Positions 14,587 through 22,774 of a stretch of DNA of 30,258 nt are shown in pieces. The stretch comes from an uncultured Ruminococcus sp. (GTDB lineage: Bacteria > Bacillota > Clostridia > Oscillospirales > Ruminococcaceae), in assembly GCA_937910385.1 (NCBI GenBank), contig CALEPT010000204.1, positions 1-30,258 of the forward strand. Direction: 5' to 3'. The notes beneath the pieces were generated by a model. That model did not search any database. It worked only from the letters and a program-made list of their open reading frames with translations, and was not told the origin of the DNA. Position 1 is the first letter of the stretch. The number at the start of each line of letters is the position of its first letter. The translations under genes were made by a program, and so were the position numbers.

Positions 14587-15915
14587 ATGAAAAAAGCATT
14601 ATACATCATAATAGCCGCAGCGCTTGCGCTCTCAGCATTCAGCTGTGAGAACAAGAAAACCGACAGCAAGCCAGAAGTCCCCGATGTGACCGAAGATGTC
14701 GAGGAGCCCGCCATAGAGCAGCCCTTCATCGAGTACACACAGGAGGACTTAAACACGATAAACGTCAACCTCACCTTCACCGACGACACATCTTTCTTTG
14801 AACGGCACGCATTTACCGCCTCGGACTTCGACTTCGGCGCACGCCTTTCGCCCTGCAAGGCGGAGGAGTACCGCGAGCAGTTCCGCCCCGAATGGTACGG
14901 CAATGACGAGGAGGGAGATCAGATGTACCTCGAATCCCTGACAGAACCGTCTACAGGCTTGATATGGAGCTTCACAGCAGACTCGGAAAACTTCTACTTC
15001 TGGGTGTATTTCGACCCCTGCTGCACGGGATACCATGACTGCTCGATTTTCAGATACAATATTGAAACGGGCAATATGTCCGAGCTTTACCGCTTTTCAA
15101 GTACCGAAGTTGACCTATACCCGGCAGGATTGACGGTCATTGACGGGACTGTTTACACGATAACCTGCGATGACCTTGACAGTCGCACCGACACGGTCAG
15201 CCGCCTCGACTCCGGATCGGGCGAGCTCGTGCCTCTCTACAGCAGTATCAATAACGGTCTGACCTTTCTTCCGAACGAAGACGGGCGGCTCATATTGCAG
15301 GAGCTGACTTCGGTCTCCGACGATTACTACGACGGATTCAACTCACGGCTCATAGAATACGACTTTGAGGCGGAGCAATGGAACGAGATATTCACCTATC
15401 TGCTCAACAGCCAGCAGTTCCTTGAGGAAAACATCCCCGATTACAGCCTCACATCCGTGCTCGCGTGGAAAGAAAAGCCCGAGGGCTCGCGCAAATACGA
15501 CATCGTGAGCGACTACTGGCGCGTTTCGACGGGTTACTCGAACTGCAAGATAGTCTATGCCTCGCGCGACCGCGTGATGTACATCGTGCAGACAGGCTCG
15601 AAAACTACAGGCGATGTAACTCGCACCCTGCATACGATAGACCTTTCGGACGGACAGCACTATATGACCGACGTCACCGCACTCGGCGAGAGCTTTGTCT
15701 ATTACAACGGCTATGTAACAGCAACATCTGTTTACCGAATGAACTATACAATGAGCTGCTTCACGCCCGAGCTGGGTATTGCGCACCGCTTCCCCGAGGA
15801 GCTTGACTTTGTGTCAAACCTTACTTACACGGGCAGCTGTGTACTTATTGACGCAACGAACAGCTTAGCTGCAGACGGACAGGAATACGAAAGAGGCATC
15901 TATCTCTTTAAATAA
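14587..15915 (+). CDS. Lipoprotein, unknown, tandem paralogue 1
   Basis: 442 aa. A lipoprotein signal peptide, MKKALYIIIAAALALSAFSC, puts the lipid-modified Cys at residue 20. A short acidic, proline-containing linker follows (about 21-50). The mature part is rich in Tyr, Asp and Ser, with repeating β-strand-like blocks such as YRFSSTEVDLYPAGLTVIDGTVY and IVSDYWRVSTGYSNCKIVY, which suggests a β-propeller-like fold. This is inference. The ribosome site AAAGGAG lies 8 nt from the ATG. A paralogue with the same start and layout follows after 43 nt. No catalytic motif was recognised. It likely sits on the outer face of the membrane, perhaps as a sensor or binding protein. Confidence 0.75.
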   Translation: MKKALYIIIAAALALSAFSCENKKTDSKPEVPDVTEDVEEPAIEQPFIEYTQEDLNTINVNLTFTDDTSFFERHAFTASDFDFGARLSPCKAEEYREQFRPEWYGNDEEGDQMYLESLTEPSTGLIWSFTADSENFYFWVYFDPCCTGYHDCSIFRYNIETGNMSELYRFSSTEVDLYPAGLTVIDGTVYTITCDDLDSRTDTVSRLDSGSGELVPLYSSINNGLTFLPNEDGRLILQELTSVSDDYYDGFNSRLIEYDFEAEQWNEIFTYLLNSQQFLEENIPDYSLTSVLAWKEKPEGSRKYDIVSDYWRVSTGYSNCKIVYASRDRVMYIVQTGSKTTGDVTRTLHTIDLSDGQHYMTDVTALGESFVYYNGYVTATSVYRMNYTMSCFTPELGIAHRFPEELDFVSNLTYTGSCVLIDATNSLAADGQEYERGIYLFK

Positions 15916-15958
15916 GAGCTTACGCCTTATGAATCACGCATTATCAAGGAGGTCGACC

Positions 15959-17389
15959 ATGAAAAAAGCAATATACATCATCATATCCGCAGCGCTTATA
16001 CTTTCTGCATTTGGCTGCGAGGACAAGAAAAATGACAGCAAACCGCAAATTCCCGAGGAGGCGGAGGAGGACGCCGCACTCGAAAAGCCGTTTTTCACAC
16101 TTTCAAGCAACGACTTCTCCGCCATAAACGTCGAGCTCACGCTCAGCGATGAAGATCCGCCGTTCGAGCTCGGTCACATTGATCTTACACAGCTCGATTT
16201 CGGCACGCGCCTGCCAAAGTGCGTAGAAGAGGGTAAATACGACGAGCTGCATGAAGCACTCATGATCTACGGATATTATGACGATGAGAGCGGTACTTAC
16301 ATTTATGGTGACAAAGGCGTGCCTGACACGTATCTCGACTGGGTGTATGAGCCGCAGCAGGGAAAGGTCATTCGGAGTGCAATAAACGGGGATACAGCAT
16401 ACTTTGTAGTGAGCTACGAGCCCCTGACCAACGGCGACAGCCACGAATGGTCGGTATTCAGCTATGATATTCATACGGAGGAGCTCACAGAAGTTTACTC
16501 TTATTCCAATACCGACTCCTACAATATAATGTATAATGACTGGTTCCTCGTGGGCGACACCCTTTGCTTTACAGAATTTGACAGTGACGGAAAATACTTC
16601 ATAAAATCGTTCGACCCCGAAACGGGCGAAGTCAAGAATATCTTTAACACTGACGAAGATTGGGCATTTAATGGCTGGGCATTCAAAGCTCCGGGCGAGC
16701 ATAGCCTGCTCATCGAGAATATGGTCCATGACGAGGACGAAAACACAAATGAAGACACCATTTACGAGCTTGATATCGAAACGGGTGAGACGGAGGAGTT
16801 CTACCACTCAAAGCACAGGTCGGGCTACAACGTAAAAATGTCTTTCAGCGGCATTCGCGCCTGCCTTGACAAGTCCTCCGAGGACAGCCGCACCTATGAT
16901 ATCATAACGGATTATTACCGCATTGATACGGGGCTGCGTGCTTGCGAACTCTACTATGCCGACGAGAGCTGCTTTATCCTCATGCAGTCGGACGACTACA
17001 GCTCATTGGTGCACTATTTCGATATCGACAAAATGGAACACTACATCATCGACGTGACCGATTACGGCTCATACTGCACCTATTGCAGCGGCGGTATACT
17101 CATGACCGATTCGAGCGCTTTTCCCCGTATCAAGCATCATCTTTACTACCTCATGCCGGAGCTCGGGCTTATGTTCGATGTGGATTATGTTGACCTTAGT
17201 TTTGATAACGCAGAATCTTCCGATATTGCCGAGATCACCTCCGACGGCTACGGCTACAACGAGCTTTCATGTATAGCGGGTATGACGTATTTTACCGTTA
17301 CGGAGAGTATGTCGGCTAAAACCTCGGAACACAGCGTTAATGGGTATAATATCATGAGAGATATTTATTACTATGATAACAGGGAGTAA
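15959..17389 (+). CDS. Lipoprotein, unknown, tandem paralogue 2
   Basis: 476 aa. The start at 15959 has AAGGAGG 6 nt upstream, and translation from there gives MKKAIYIIISAALILSAFGC, a lipoprotein signal with Cys20. The frame is open 10 codons further upstream without a ribosome site. It shares the signal peptide, the following K/D-rich linker, and blocks such as YDIITDYYRIDTGLRACELYY and MPELGLMFDVDY with the preceding gene. The two are therefore a tandem duplication that has diverged widely. The mature protein is strongly acidic. Function unknown. A 9-bp GC-rich hairpin follows the stop. Confidence 0.75.
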   Translation: MKKAIYIIISAALILSAFGCEDKKNDSKPQIPEEAEEDAALEKPFFTLSSNDFSAINVELTLSDEDPPFELGHIDLTQLDFGTRLPKCVEEGKYDELHEALMIYGYYDDESGTYIYGDKGVPDTYLDWVYEPQQGKVIRSAINGDTAYFVVSYEPLTNGDSHEWSVFSYDIHTEELTEVYSYSNTDSYNIMYNDWFLVGDTLCFTEFDSDGKYFIKSFDPETGEVKNIFNTDEDWAFNGWAFKAPGEHSLLIENMVHDEDENTNEDTIYELDIETGETEEFYHSKHRSGYNVKMSFSGIRACLDKSSEDSRTYDIITDYYRIDTGLRACELYYADESCFILMQSDDYSSLVHYFDIDKMEHYIIDVTDYGSYCTYCSGGILMTDSSAFPRIKHHLYYLMPELGLMFDVDYVDLSFDNAESSDIAEITSDGYGYNELSCIAGMTYFTVTESMSAKTSEHSVNGYNIMRDIYYYDNRE

Positions 17390-17410
17390 ACTCACAGATA
17401 TCAGGTCATA

Positions 17411-17431
17411 GGGGCGGCTGATAGCCGCCCC
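17411..17431 (+). terminator. Hairpin after the lipoprotein pair
   Basis: A perfect 9-bp stem, GGGGCGGCT / AGCCGCCCC with a 3-nt loop, 21 nt past the stop. It is followed by CTGCTTGTC, so the T run is poor. Confidence 0.6.
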
Positions 17432-17507
17432 CTGCTTGTCAGCGGAAGTATATTATTAAAAAGCCGTTTTGCTCGCCGCTTGCGCGGCAACCGCAAAACA
17501 TGGCAAA

Positions 17508-17570
17508 TATTACTCCGGCAATTATCAAGATGATAGCACAACATCAAATTATTTAATTGCCGGAGTAATA
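17508..17570. repeat. 17-bp perfect inverted repeat upstream of nadA
   Basis: TATTACTCCGGCAATTA (17508-17524) is mirrored exactly at 17554-17570 around a 29-nt loop. A second, nested inverted structure (GTTTTGC...GCAAAAC, 17467-17498, enclosing GCCGC/GCGGC) lies just before it. The block resembles a small non-coding insertion. Confidence 0.85.
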
Positions 17571-17635
17571 AAGTGTCGGACAGAACGGGCGCACAGTGCG
17601 ATAAAATAAAAACTGAAATTTTGCTCCGCGATTTA

Positions 17636-17664
17636 TTGCTTTTTTGGTCGCTATGTGATATAAT
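17636..17664 (+). promoter_or_regulatory. Promoter of the nadA-hydE operon
   Basis: TTGCTT (17636-17641) and TATAAT (17659-17664) with a 17-nt spacer. The start would fall near 17671, inside the palindrome described next. Confidence 0.75.
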
Positions 17665-17683
17665 AAAAATGATAATCATTTGC
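17665..17683 (+). promoter_or_regulatory. Fur-box-like operator over the nadA start site
   Basis: The core AAATGATAATCATTT (17667-17681) is a perfect 7-1-7 palindrome. Over the 19-nt window it agrees with the classical Fur consensus GATAATGATAATCATTATC at 15 of 19 positions by hand count. It begins immediately after the -10 box. The first two genes encode iron-sulfur enzymes, which makes iron-dependent repression plausible. Related regulators such as PerR or Zur use similar boxes. Confidence 0.6.
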
Positions 17684-17713
17684 ACGGCAAAGCCGCCAAA
17701 GGAGTTAAATATT

Positions 17714-18640
17714 ATGACAGTACGCGAATTGCAGGACAAGATCCTAAAGCTAAAAAAGGAAACCAACACAGCTATCCTCGCCCACAGCTATCAGGCGCGG
17801 GAAATAGTAGAAATAGCAGATTTTACGGGAGACAGCTACAAGCTCAGCGTAGACGCTAAAAATGCACAGGCGGATAATATCCTCTTCTGCGGAGTCCACT
17901 TCATGGCGGAGACCGCAAAAATGCTCTCACCGCAAAAGCGAGTATTCCTCGCGAACAGGGACGCGGGCTGCCCCATGGCGGAGCAGATGGACAAGGAACT
18001 CATCTCGCAGATACGCGAAATGGAGCCCGACCGCACAGTGGTTGCATATATCAACACTACCGCCTCGCTGAAAACAGTCTGCGACGTATGCGTCACTTCG
18101 TCGAGCGCACTGCGTATCGTCAAGGCTCTTGATGCGGAAAAGCTGCTCTTTATCCCCGACTGCAACCTCGGCGACTGGGTCAAAAAGCAGGTGCCCGAAA
18201 AGGACATAAAGCTCCTGCACGGAGGCTGTCCGACTCATGCTGCAATAACCGCAAAAGAGGCAATGAAGGCTAAGGAGGCTCACCCGAACGCCCTCTTCCT
18301 CGTACACCCCGAATGCGTTCCCGCGGTCGTTGAGCTTGCCGATTACGTCGGCTCGACCTCGGGGATCATGGAGTACGCAAAAAATTCCGACCACAAGGAG
18401 TTCATCATCGGCACGGAGACTTCTATCTCCGAACATTTGCAGTATGACTGCCCCGATAAGAAGTTCTATCCGGTCACAAAGGACATCGTCTGTCGGAATA
18501 TGAAGCTCACCACCCTCCCCGATGTGTACAATTCACTCCTCGGCATGGACAGCGGCGAGGCGTTCGAGATAGTCATGGACGAGCAGCTCATTGCGGACGC
18601 AAGACGCTGCATCGACGAAATGATAAGGCTGGGCGGCTGA
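17714..18640 (+). CDS. nadA: Quinolinate synthase A
   Basis: 308 aa. It condenses iminoaspartate with dihydroxyacetone phosphate to quinolinate in de novo NAD synthesis. The three cysteines that bind the [4Fe-4S] cluster are present at Cys86 (GCPMA), Cys172 (GGCPTH) and Cys260 (VCRNMK), with the spacing known from the Thermotoga enzyme. AHSYQ near 23, VGSTSGI near 212 and IGTETS are substrate-site blocks. The start at 17714 has AAAGGAG 9 nt upstream; the longer frame from 17573 was rejected. nadB and nadC, its usual partners, are absent. Instead hydE follows after 1 nt, under a Fur-like operator. Confidence 0.95.
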   Translation: MTVRELQDKILKLKKETNTAILAHSYQAREIVEIADFTGDSYKLSVDAKNAQADNILFCGVHFMAETAKMLSPQKRVFLANRDAGCPMAEQMDKELISQIREMEPDRTVVAYINTTASLKTVCDVCVTSSSALRIVKALDAEKLLFIPDCNLGDWVKKQVPEKDIKLLHGGCPTHAAITAKEAMKAKEAHPNALFLVHPECVPAVVELADYVGSTSGIMEYAKNSDHKEFIIGTETSISEHLQYDCPDKKFYPVTKDIVCRNMKLTTLPDVYNSLLGMDSGEAFEIVMDEQLIADARRCIDEMIRLGG

Positions 18641-18641
18641 C

Positions 18642-19700
18642 ATGACCGGGCTTGTTGAAAAATTATATGAAACAGGCGACCTTGCCGACGCCGAACTAAA
18701 GTCCCTCATCGAGACCGGGGATGAATCCGCAGCAGATCTGCTGAAAAAGCGTGCCGACGAGGTGCGCAGGCGCGAATACGGTGACAAGGTATTTCTGCGC
18801 GGACTTATAGAGATCTCCTCATACTGCAAAAATGACTGCCTATATTGCGGAATACGCCGCAGCAACAAGGACGCCGACCGCTACCGTCTCACGCACGAGG
18901 ATATCATTAACTGCTGCGAGAACGGCTATGAGCTCGGCTTCCGCACGTTTGTCATGCAGGGCGGCGAGGACTCCTACTTCACCGACGAGGTGATGTGCCC
19001 AATAATATCGGAAATACGCGAAAAATACCCTGACTGCGCGATAACGCTCTCGCTCGGGGAGCGCTCATACGAGAGCTATAAAAAAATGAAGGAGGCGGGT
19101 GCGGACCGCTATCTGCTGCGCCATGAGGCTGCATCGGACGAGCTTTATCAGAAGCTTCACCCCGAGGAAATGAGCCTTGCAAACCGCAAGGAATGCCTTT
19201 TCACGCTGAAAAAGCTCGGCTATCAGGTCGGGGCGGGCTTCATGGTGGGAGCTCCCTATCAGACCACGGAACACCTCATTGCCGACCTGCGCTTTTTGCA
19301 GGAGCTGAGTCCCCAGATGATAGGGATAGGACCGTTCGTGCCCCACCACAACACGCAGTTTGCAGCCGAAAAGGGCGGAACGCTCGGGCTCACGCTCAGG
19401 CTGCTCGGCATACTGCGGCTGATGTTCCCTAAGATCCTGCTGCCCGCCACGACCGCTCTCGGTACTATCTCGCCCATAGGCAGGGAGCTCGGGCTTCAGA
19501 CGGGCTGCAACGTTGTAATGCCCAATCTTTCGCCGGTCAGAGTGCGTAAGAAATACGACCTGTATGACAACAAAATATGCACGGGAGAGGAAGCCGCAGA
19601 GTGCAGGGGCTGTCTGCAAAGAAGGATAGAGTCCGTCGGATTTAAGGTCGCTGCCGAGCGCGGTGACGCGATAGATTTTAAACAAGGAGAAAGCAAATGA
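18642..19700 (+). CDS. hydE: HydE-type radical SAM enzyme
   Basis: 352 aa. The radical SAM cluster motif CKNDCLYCG supplies Cys62, Cys66 and Cys69. A second cysteine set, C-x7-C-x2-C at 313, 321 and 324, matches the accessory cluster site of Thermotoga HydE. Further HydE blocks are CGIRRSNKDADRYRL, VMQGGEDSY, DRYLLRHE, GIGPFVPHHNT, PATTALGT and NVVMPN. HydE is a maturase of the [FeFe]-hydrogenase H-cluster. hydF and hydG are not in this window. The gene starts 1 nt after nadA and overlaps the next gene by 4 nt (ATGA), so it is translationally linked to the U32-like paralogues. PylB-like or another HydE-related activity remains possible. Confidence 0.88.
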   Translation: MTGLVEKLYETGDLADAELKSLIETGDESAADLLKKRADEVRRREYGDKVFLRGLIEISSYCKNDCLYCGIRRSNKDADRYRLTHEDIINCCENGYELGFRTFVMQGGEDSYFTDEVMCPIISEIREKYPDCAITLSLGERSYESYKKMKEAGADRYLLRHEAASDELYQKLHPEEMSLANRKECLFTLKKLGYQVGAGFMVGAPYQTTEHLIADLRFLQELSPQMIGIGPFVPHHNTQFAAEKGGTLGLTLRLLGILRLMFPKILLPATTALGTISPIGRELGLQTGCNVVMPNLSPVRVRKKYDLYDNKICTGEEAAECRGCLQRRIESVGFKVAAERGDAIDFKQGESK

Positions 19701-20635
19701 GAGTAAGATTCCACCTCCCCGATTTTTCGGGAAATTTCAAGCTGAATCTCATGTTTGCGGAGATGCTCAGGCACCGCCCCGAGTTCTTCCGCGAGGGCGT
19801 TGAGATAGCCTCGTTCTACGGAGTTTTTCCTCCGTCTATATGGAACGGCGGCAGAACGCAGGGCGGAGTGGTAGATAAAAACTTCGTCCGCGGCGTAATC
19901 AAGGCATTCAACGACAGAGGCATTCCGCTTAGATTCACTTTCACCAATCCTGCGCTTGAAAAGAAGCACCTCGGCGACCCGTTCTGCAACATGGTCATGG
20001 CAATGGCAAACAACGGTCTGAACGAGGCGATAGTTATGTCCCCTCTTTTGGAGGACTATATCCGCAGGAATTACCCGAAGTACAAGCTCACAAGCTCGAC
20101 CTGCAAGCGCATTACCGACCCCGAGGCTCTTGAGGCGGAGCTTGCAAAGGACTATAGTATAGTTGTTGTAGACTATGATTTCAACAACAATTTCGAGGTG
20201 CTTGAGAAGCTCCCGAGAAAGCAGGACTGCGAGCTTCTGGTAAATGCCTGCTGCGAGCCGAATTGTCCGAGGCGAAGTGCTCACTATTATTCTATCGGCG
20301 TTCAGCAGATTGCCTACAATGAGCACATAAAGAAATTCAAGAACCTGCCGTTCGACGCTGCAAAGTACGACCCCGACAACTTCCGAAACTGTCCCTACTC
20401 GCAGCGAGGCATATTCGATATCCGCGGTCTGCGCACTCATATCTCTCCCGACGCTATCTGGGAGAAGTACGTGCCTATGGGCTTTGAGCAGTTCAAGATA
20501 GAGGGCAGGACGGCAAGCCCCCTCAACGTCCTCGAAACGTATATGTACTACATGGCAAAGCCCGAATGCCGCGACGAAGCGCGCTTCACGCTCCTCAAAA
20601 CACTCGAAAACAGCGGCGCACTTGTGTTCAAATAA
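19697..20635 (+). CDS. U32-peptidase-like Fe-S protein, paralogue 1 (subtype A)
   Basis: 312 aa, first of four tandem paralogues. I find no exact family name. The layout suggests a TIM-barrel protein distantly related to peptidase U32 and UbiU/UbiV: EGVEIASFYG early, GIPLRFTFTNP near 75-85, NEAIVMSPLLEDYIRRNYP near 109, and a terminal FEQFKIEGRTAS like the U32 KIEGR block. Cys97, Cys136, Cys186, Cys190 and Cys232 are invariant in all four copies; there is an extra Cys185. U32 relatives bind [4Fe-4S] and several take part in oxygen-independent hydroxylation, so a redox role is inferred rather than proteolysis. It overlaps hydE by 4 nt. No signal peptide. Confidence 0.7.
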   Translation: MRVRFHLPDFSGNFKLNLMFAEMLRHRPEFFREGVEIASFYGVFPPSIWNGGRTQGGVVDKNFVRGVIKAFNDRGIPLRFTFTNPALEKKHLGDPFCNMVMAMANNGLNEAIVMSPLLEDYIRRNYPKYKLTSSTCKRITDPEALEAELAKDYSIVVVDYDFNNNFEVLEKLPRKQDCELLVNACCEPNCPRRSAHYYSIGVQQIAYNEHIKKFKNLPFDAAKYDPDNFRNCPYSQRGIFDIRGLRTHISPDAIWEKYVPMGFEQFKIEGRTASPLNVLETYMYYMAKPECRDEARFTLLKTLENSGALVFK

Positions 20636-20658
20636 TTTATATAAGATATTATTATGCG

Positions 20659-20740
20659 AGGCTCTGCCCCACACCACGCTCGAGGGGCGGTCGCCCCTTG
20701 AGAATCCCATTTCACGATGCAGATCTCTGCAAATCGTTCA
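20659..20740. repeat. Intergenic hairpin repeat, copy B
   Basis: A diverged second copy of the element at 2938-3029. Block order is GGCTCTGCCCC, a stem AGGGGCG/CGCCCCT (20683-20698), ATCCCATTTCACG, then a stretch ending ATCGTTCA. It fills much of the 216-nt gap between the first and second U32-like genes, the only long gap in that gene run. Confidence 0.7.
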
Positions 20741-20851
20741 GTCTGTTTTCGCTCGGTGCAACTGAATATTGCAGAGACGGAACATAATAAACTAACGGCT
20801 CGGGCGCGCCCGCGTGTGAGCCCTACAATCATCAAGTAAAAGGAGAAAGCC

Positions 20852-21802
20852 ATGAAAGTCAGATTTCATCTTCCCGATTTCGCGGAGCACTTCCGCTTTA
20901 ATCTCGTCTTTACGGCAATGCTCAAAAACTGTCCTCAGTATTTCCGCGAGGGTGTGGAAATAGCTTCGTTTTACGGCGTTTTCCCTCCGTCGATATGGAA
21001 CGGCGGCAGGACGATTGGCGGTGTCTGTACTGAGGATTTCGTAAAAAATGTCATTCATGCCTTTAACTCGCAGGGTATCCCCCTGCGATTCACATTCACC
21101 AATCCCGTTCTGAAGGAGGAGCACCTTGAAGACCCGTTCTGCAATATGGTAATGCGCCTTGCCGATAACGGACTCAACGAGGCGATAGTGAACTCTCCCC
21201 TGCTGGAGCAGTACATACGCACGAAATATCCCAACTACAAGCTCACAAGCTCTACCTGTAAGCGTATAACCGACCCCGATCATGCCGCAAAGGAGCTTGA
21301 AAAGGATTATCACATCGTCGTGCTTGATTACGACTTCAATAATAAGTTTGATATTCTTGAAAAGCTTCCGCATAAGGAGAAGATAGAGATACTCGCCAAC
21401 GCCTGCTGCGATCCCGGGTGCAAAATGCGTTCGGAGCACTACAATCTCATCGGCGAGCAGATGATAGCCTACAACAAGCACCTGAAGGAACGTCCGAACG
21501 AGCCGTTCAACATGAACGACTATTCAAAGCGCAACGTCGGCACAGTCATCAAATGCAACTGCCGCGAGAGGACTCTTTTCGAGACCCAGAAGCTGAGCAC
21601 TCACGTCTCACCCGACGCTATATGGGGAAAATATGCGCCTATGGGTTTTGAACAGTTCAAGCTGGAGGGCAGGACGGCAAGCTATATGTACCTCGTCGAA
21701 TGCTATATGTACTACATGGTAAAGCCCGAATGCCGCGACGAAGCACGTATGATGTTCTACTATAATCTCGAACAGAATGGCATAGTTCGTATAGACGGAT
21801 AA
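20852..21802 (+). CDS. U32-peptidase-like Fe-S protein, paralogue 2 (subtype B)
   Basis: 316 aa. It shares the opening RFHLPDF, the EGVEIASFYGVFPPSIWNGG block, SSTCKRITDP, NACCDPGC and FEQFKLEGRTAS with its neighbours. Cysteines at 97, 136, 186, 190 and 235 align with the invariant set; an additional one at 237 makes CNC. It resembles paralogue 3 most (MRLADNG, NSPLLEQYIR, VVLDYD). The ribosome site AAAGGAG lies 8 nt from the ATG after the inserted repeat. Paralogue 3 starts 12 nt after its stop. Cytoplasmic. A redox or radical-linked modification role is inferred from family resemblance and neighbours only. Confidence 0.7.
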   Translation: MKVRFHLPDFAEHFRFNLVFTAMLKNCPQYFREGVEIASFYGVFPPSIWNGGRTIGGVCTEDFVKNVIHAFNSQGIPLRFTFTNPVLKEEHLEDPFCNMVMRLADNGLNEAIVNSPLLEQYIRTKYPNYKLTSSTCKRITDPDHAAKELEKDYHIVVLDYDFNNKFDILEKLPHKEKIEILANACCDPGCKMRSEHYNLIGEQMIAYNKHLKERPNEPFNMNDYSKRNVGTVIKCNCRERTLFETQKLSTHVSPDAIWGKYAPMGFEQFKLEGRTASYMYLVECYMYYMVKPECRDEARMMFYYNLEQNGIVRIDG

Positions 21803-21814
21803 GGAGGAAGATGT

Positions 21815-22762
21815 ATGAAGGTAAAATTCCATATTCCCGATTTCACAACGCATTTCAAATTCAATCTCGTCTTTCTTTCAATGCTTAAAAACTGTCCTTA
21901 TTATTTCCGCGAGGGAGTCGAGATAGCCTCGGTATACGGAGCATTTCCGCCATCTCTCTGGAACGGCGGAAGGATAATCGGCGGAACTTGTGACGAGGGC
22001 TTCGTGAAGCAGGTGATAAGCTCTTTCAATTCTCAGGGGATTCCCCTGAGATTCACGTTTACAAATCCCATTCTCACAGAAGAGCACCTTGCCGACCCAT
22101 TCTGCAACATGATCATGCGCCTTGCTGATAACGGCATGAACGGAGTCATCGTGAACTCCCCTCTGCTGGAGCAGTATATCCGTTCGGAGTACCCCGGCTT
22201 CAAGCTGACGAGTTCCACCTGCAAGCGTATAACCGATCCCGATGAGGCTGCAAATGAGCTCGAAAAAGACTATAATATAGTCGTGCTCGATTATGATCTG
22301 AACAATAATTTTGATGTTCTTGAAAAACTGCCGAACAAGGAGAAGTGCGAGATACTCGTCAATGCCTGCTGTACACCGGACTGTCAGCGCAGAAAAGAGC
22401 ATTATGAGCTGATAGGCAGATTCATGCTCTGCTATAATGAGCACCTGAAAGAGCACCCGGGGGTCCCGTTTGATATCTCAAAGCATCCCGAGGTAGATGA
22501 ACGCAAGGTCCTGCGCTGTGCAAGCATGGGCAAAAACGCCTTTCAGATACGCAGCCTGAGTACTAACGTTACTCCTGACGATATCTGGGAAAAGTACGTC
22601 CCTATGGGCTTTGAGCAGTTCAAGATAGAGGGAAGGACCGCCGGTAATATGTTCCTCATCGAAAACTATATGTACTATATGATAAAACCGGAATGCCGCG
22701 ATGAGGCAAGACTGATGTTTATGCACAATCTTGAGCGCAGCGGCGTCATCAAGGTAGGCTGA
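21815..22762 (+). CDS. U32-peptidase-like Fe-S protein, paralogue 3 (subtype B)
   Basis: 315 aa. Close relative of paralogue 2, sharing the MRLADNG and NSPLLEQYIRSEYPG region, and keeping all invariant cysteines (FCNM, STCKR, NACCTPDC and RCAS). The conserved end FEQFKIEGRTAG is present. The segment before the last invariant cysteine (HPEVDERKVL) differs from the other copies, so the variable loop between the third and fourth cysteine blocks may set specificity. It begins 12 nt after the previous stop with AGGAGG upstream, and the next copy also follows after 12 nt, which implies repeated duplication of a gene-plus-ribosome-site unit. Confidence 0.7.
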   Translation: MKVKFHIPDFTTHFKFNLVFLSMLKNCPYYFREGVEIASVYGAFPPSLWNGGRIIGGTCDEGFVKQVISSFNSQGIPLRFTFTNPILTEEHLADPFCNMIMRLADNGMNGVIVNSPLLEQYIRSEYPGFKLTSSTCKRITDPDEAANELEKDYNIVVLDYDLNNNFDVLEKLPNKEKCEILVNACCTPDCQRRKEHYELIGRFMLCYNEHLKEHPGVPFDISKHPEVDERKVLRCASMGKNAFQIRSLSTNVTPDDIWEKYVPMGFEQFKIEGRTAGNMFLIENYMYYMIKPECRDEARLMFMHNLERSGVIKVG

Positions 22763-22774
22763 GGAGGGAAAAGT

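Larger units (their letters stand above)
17390..17713. other. Intergenic region between lipoprotein 2 and nadA
   Basis: 324 nt. It holds the end hairpin of the lipoprotein operon, a 17-bp inverted repeat with a 29-nt loop, the nadA promoter, and a Fur-box-like palindrome over the probable start site. An open frame from 17573 into nadA exists, but it precedes the promoter and the real ribosome site. Confidence 0.75.

Noticed and set aside
17573..17713. N-terminal extension of nadA by 47 codons
   Set aside because: It would start upstream of the promoter and translate through the operator. The ATG at 17714 has a good ribosome site and gives the normal NadA N-terminus.
18642..19700. Biotin synthase or PylB instead of HydE
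   Set aside because: The C-x7-C-x2-C accessory site and block order match HydE, and no biotin or pyrrolysine genes are nearby. PylB-like activity is kept as a minor alternative.
19496..20710. 404-codon open frame antisense to hydE and the first U32-like gene
   Set aside because: It spans two real genes in the opposite direction, has no ribosome site or family resemblance, and similar antisense frames recur over the other paralogues.
20636..20851. Possible RiPP precursor gene in the gap between the first two U32-like genes
   Set aside because: Only very short frames occur there, without ribosome sites, and the stretch is accounted for by the intergenic repeat.
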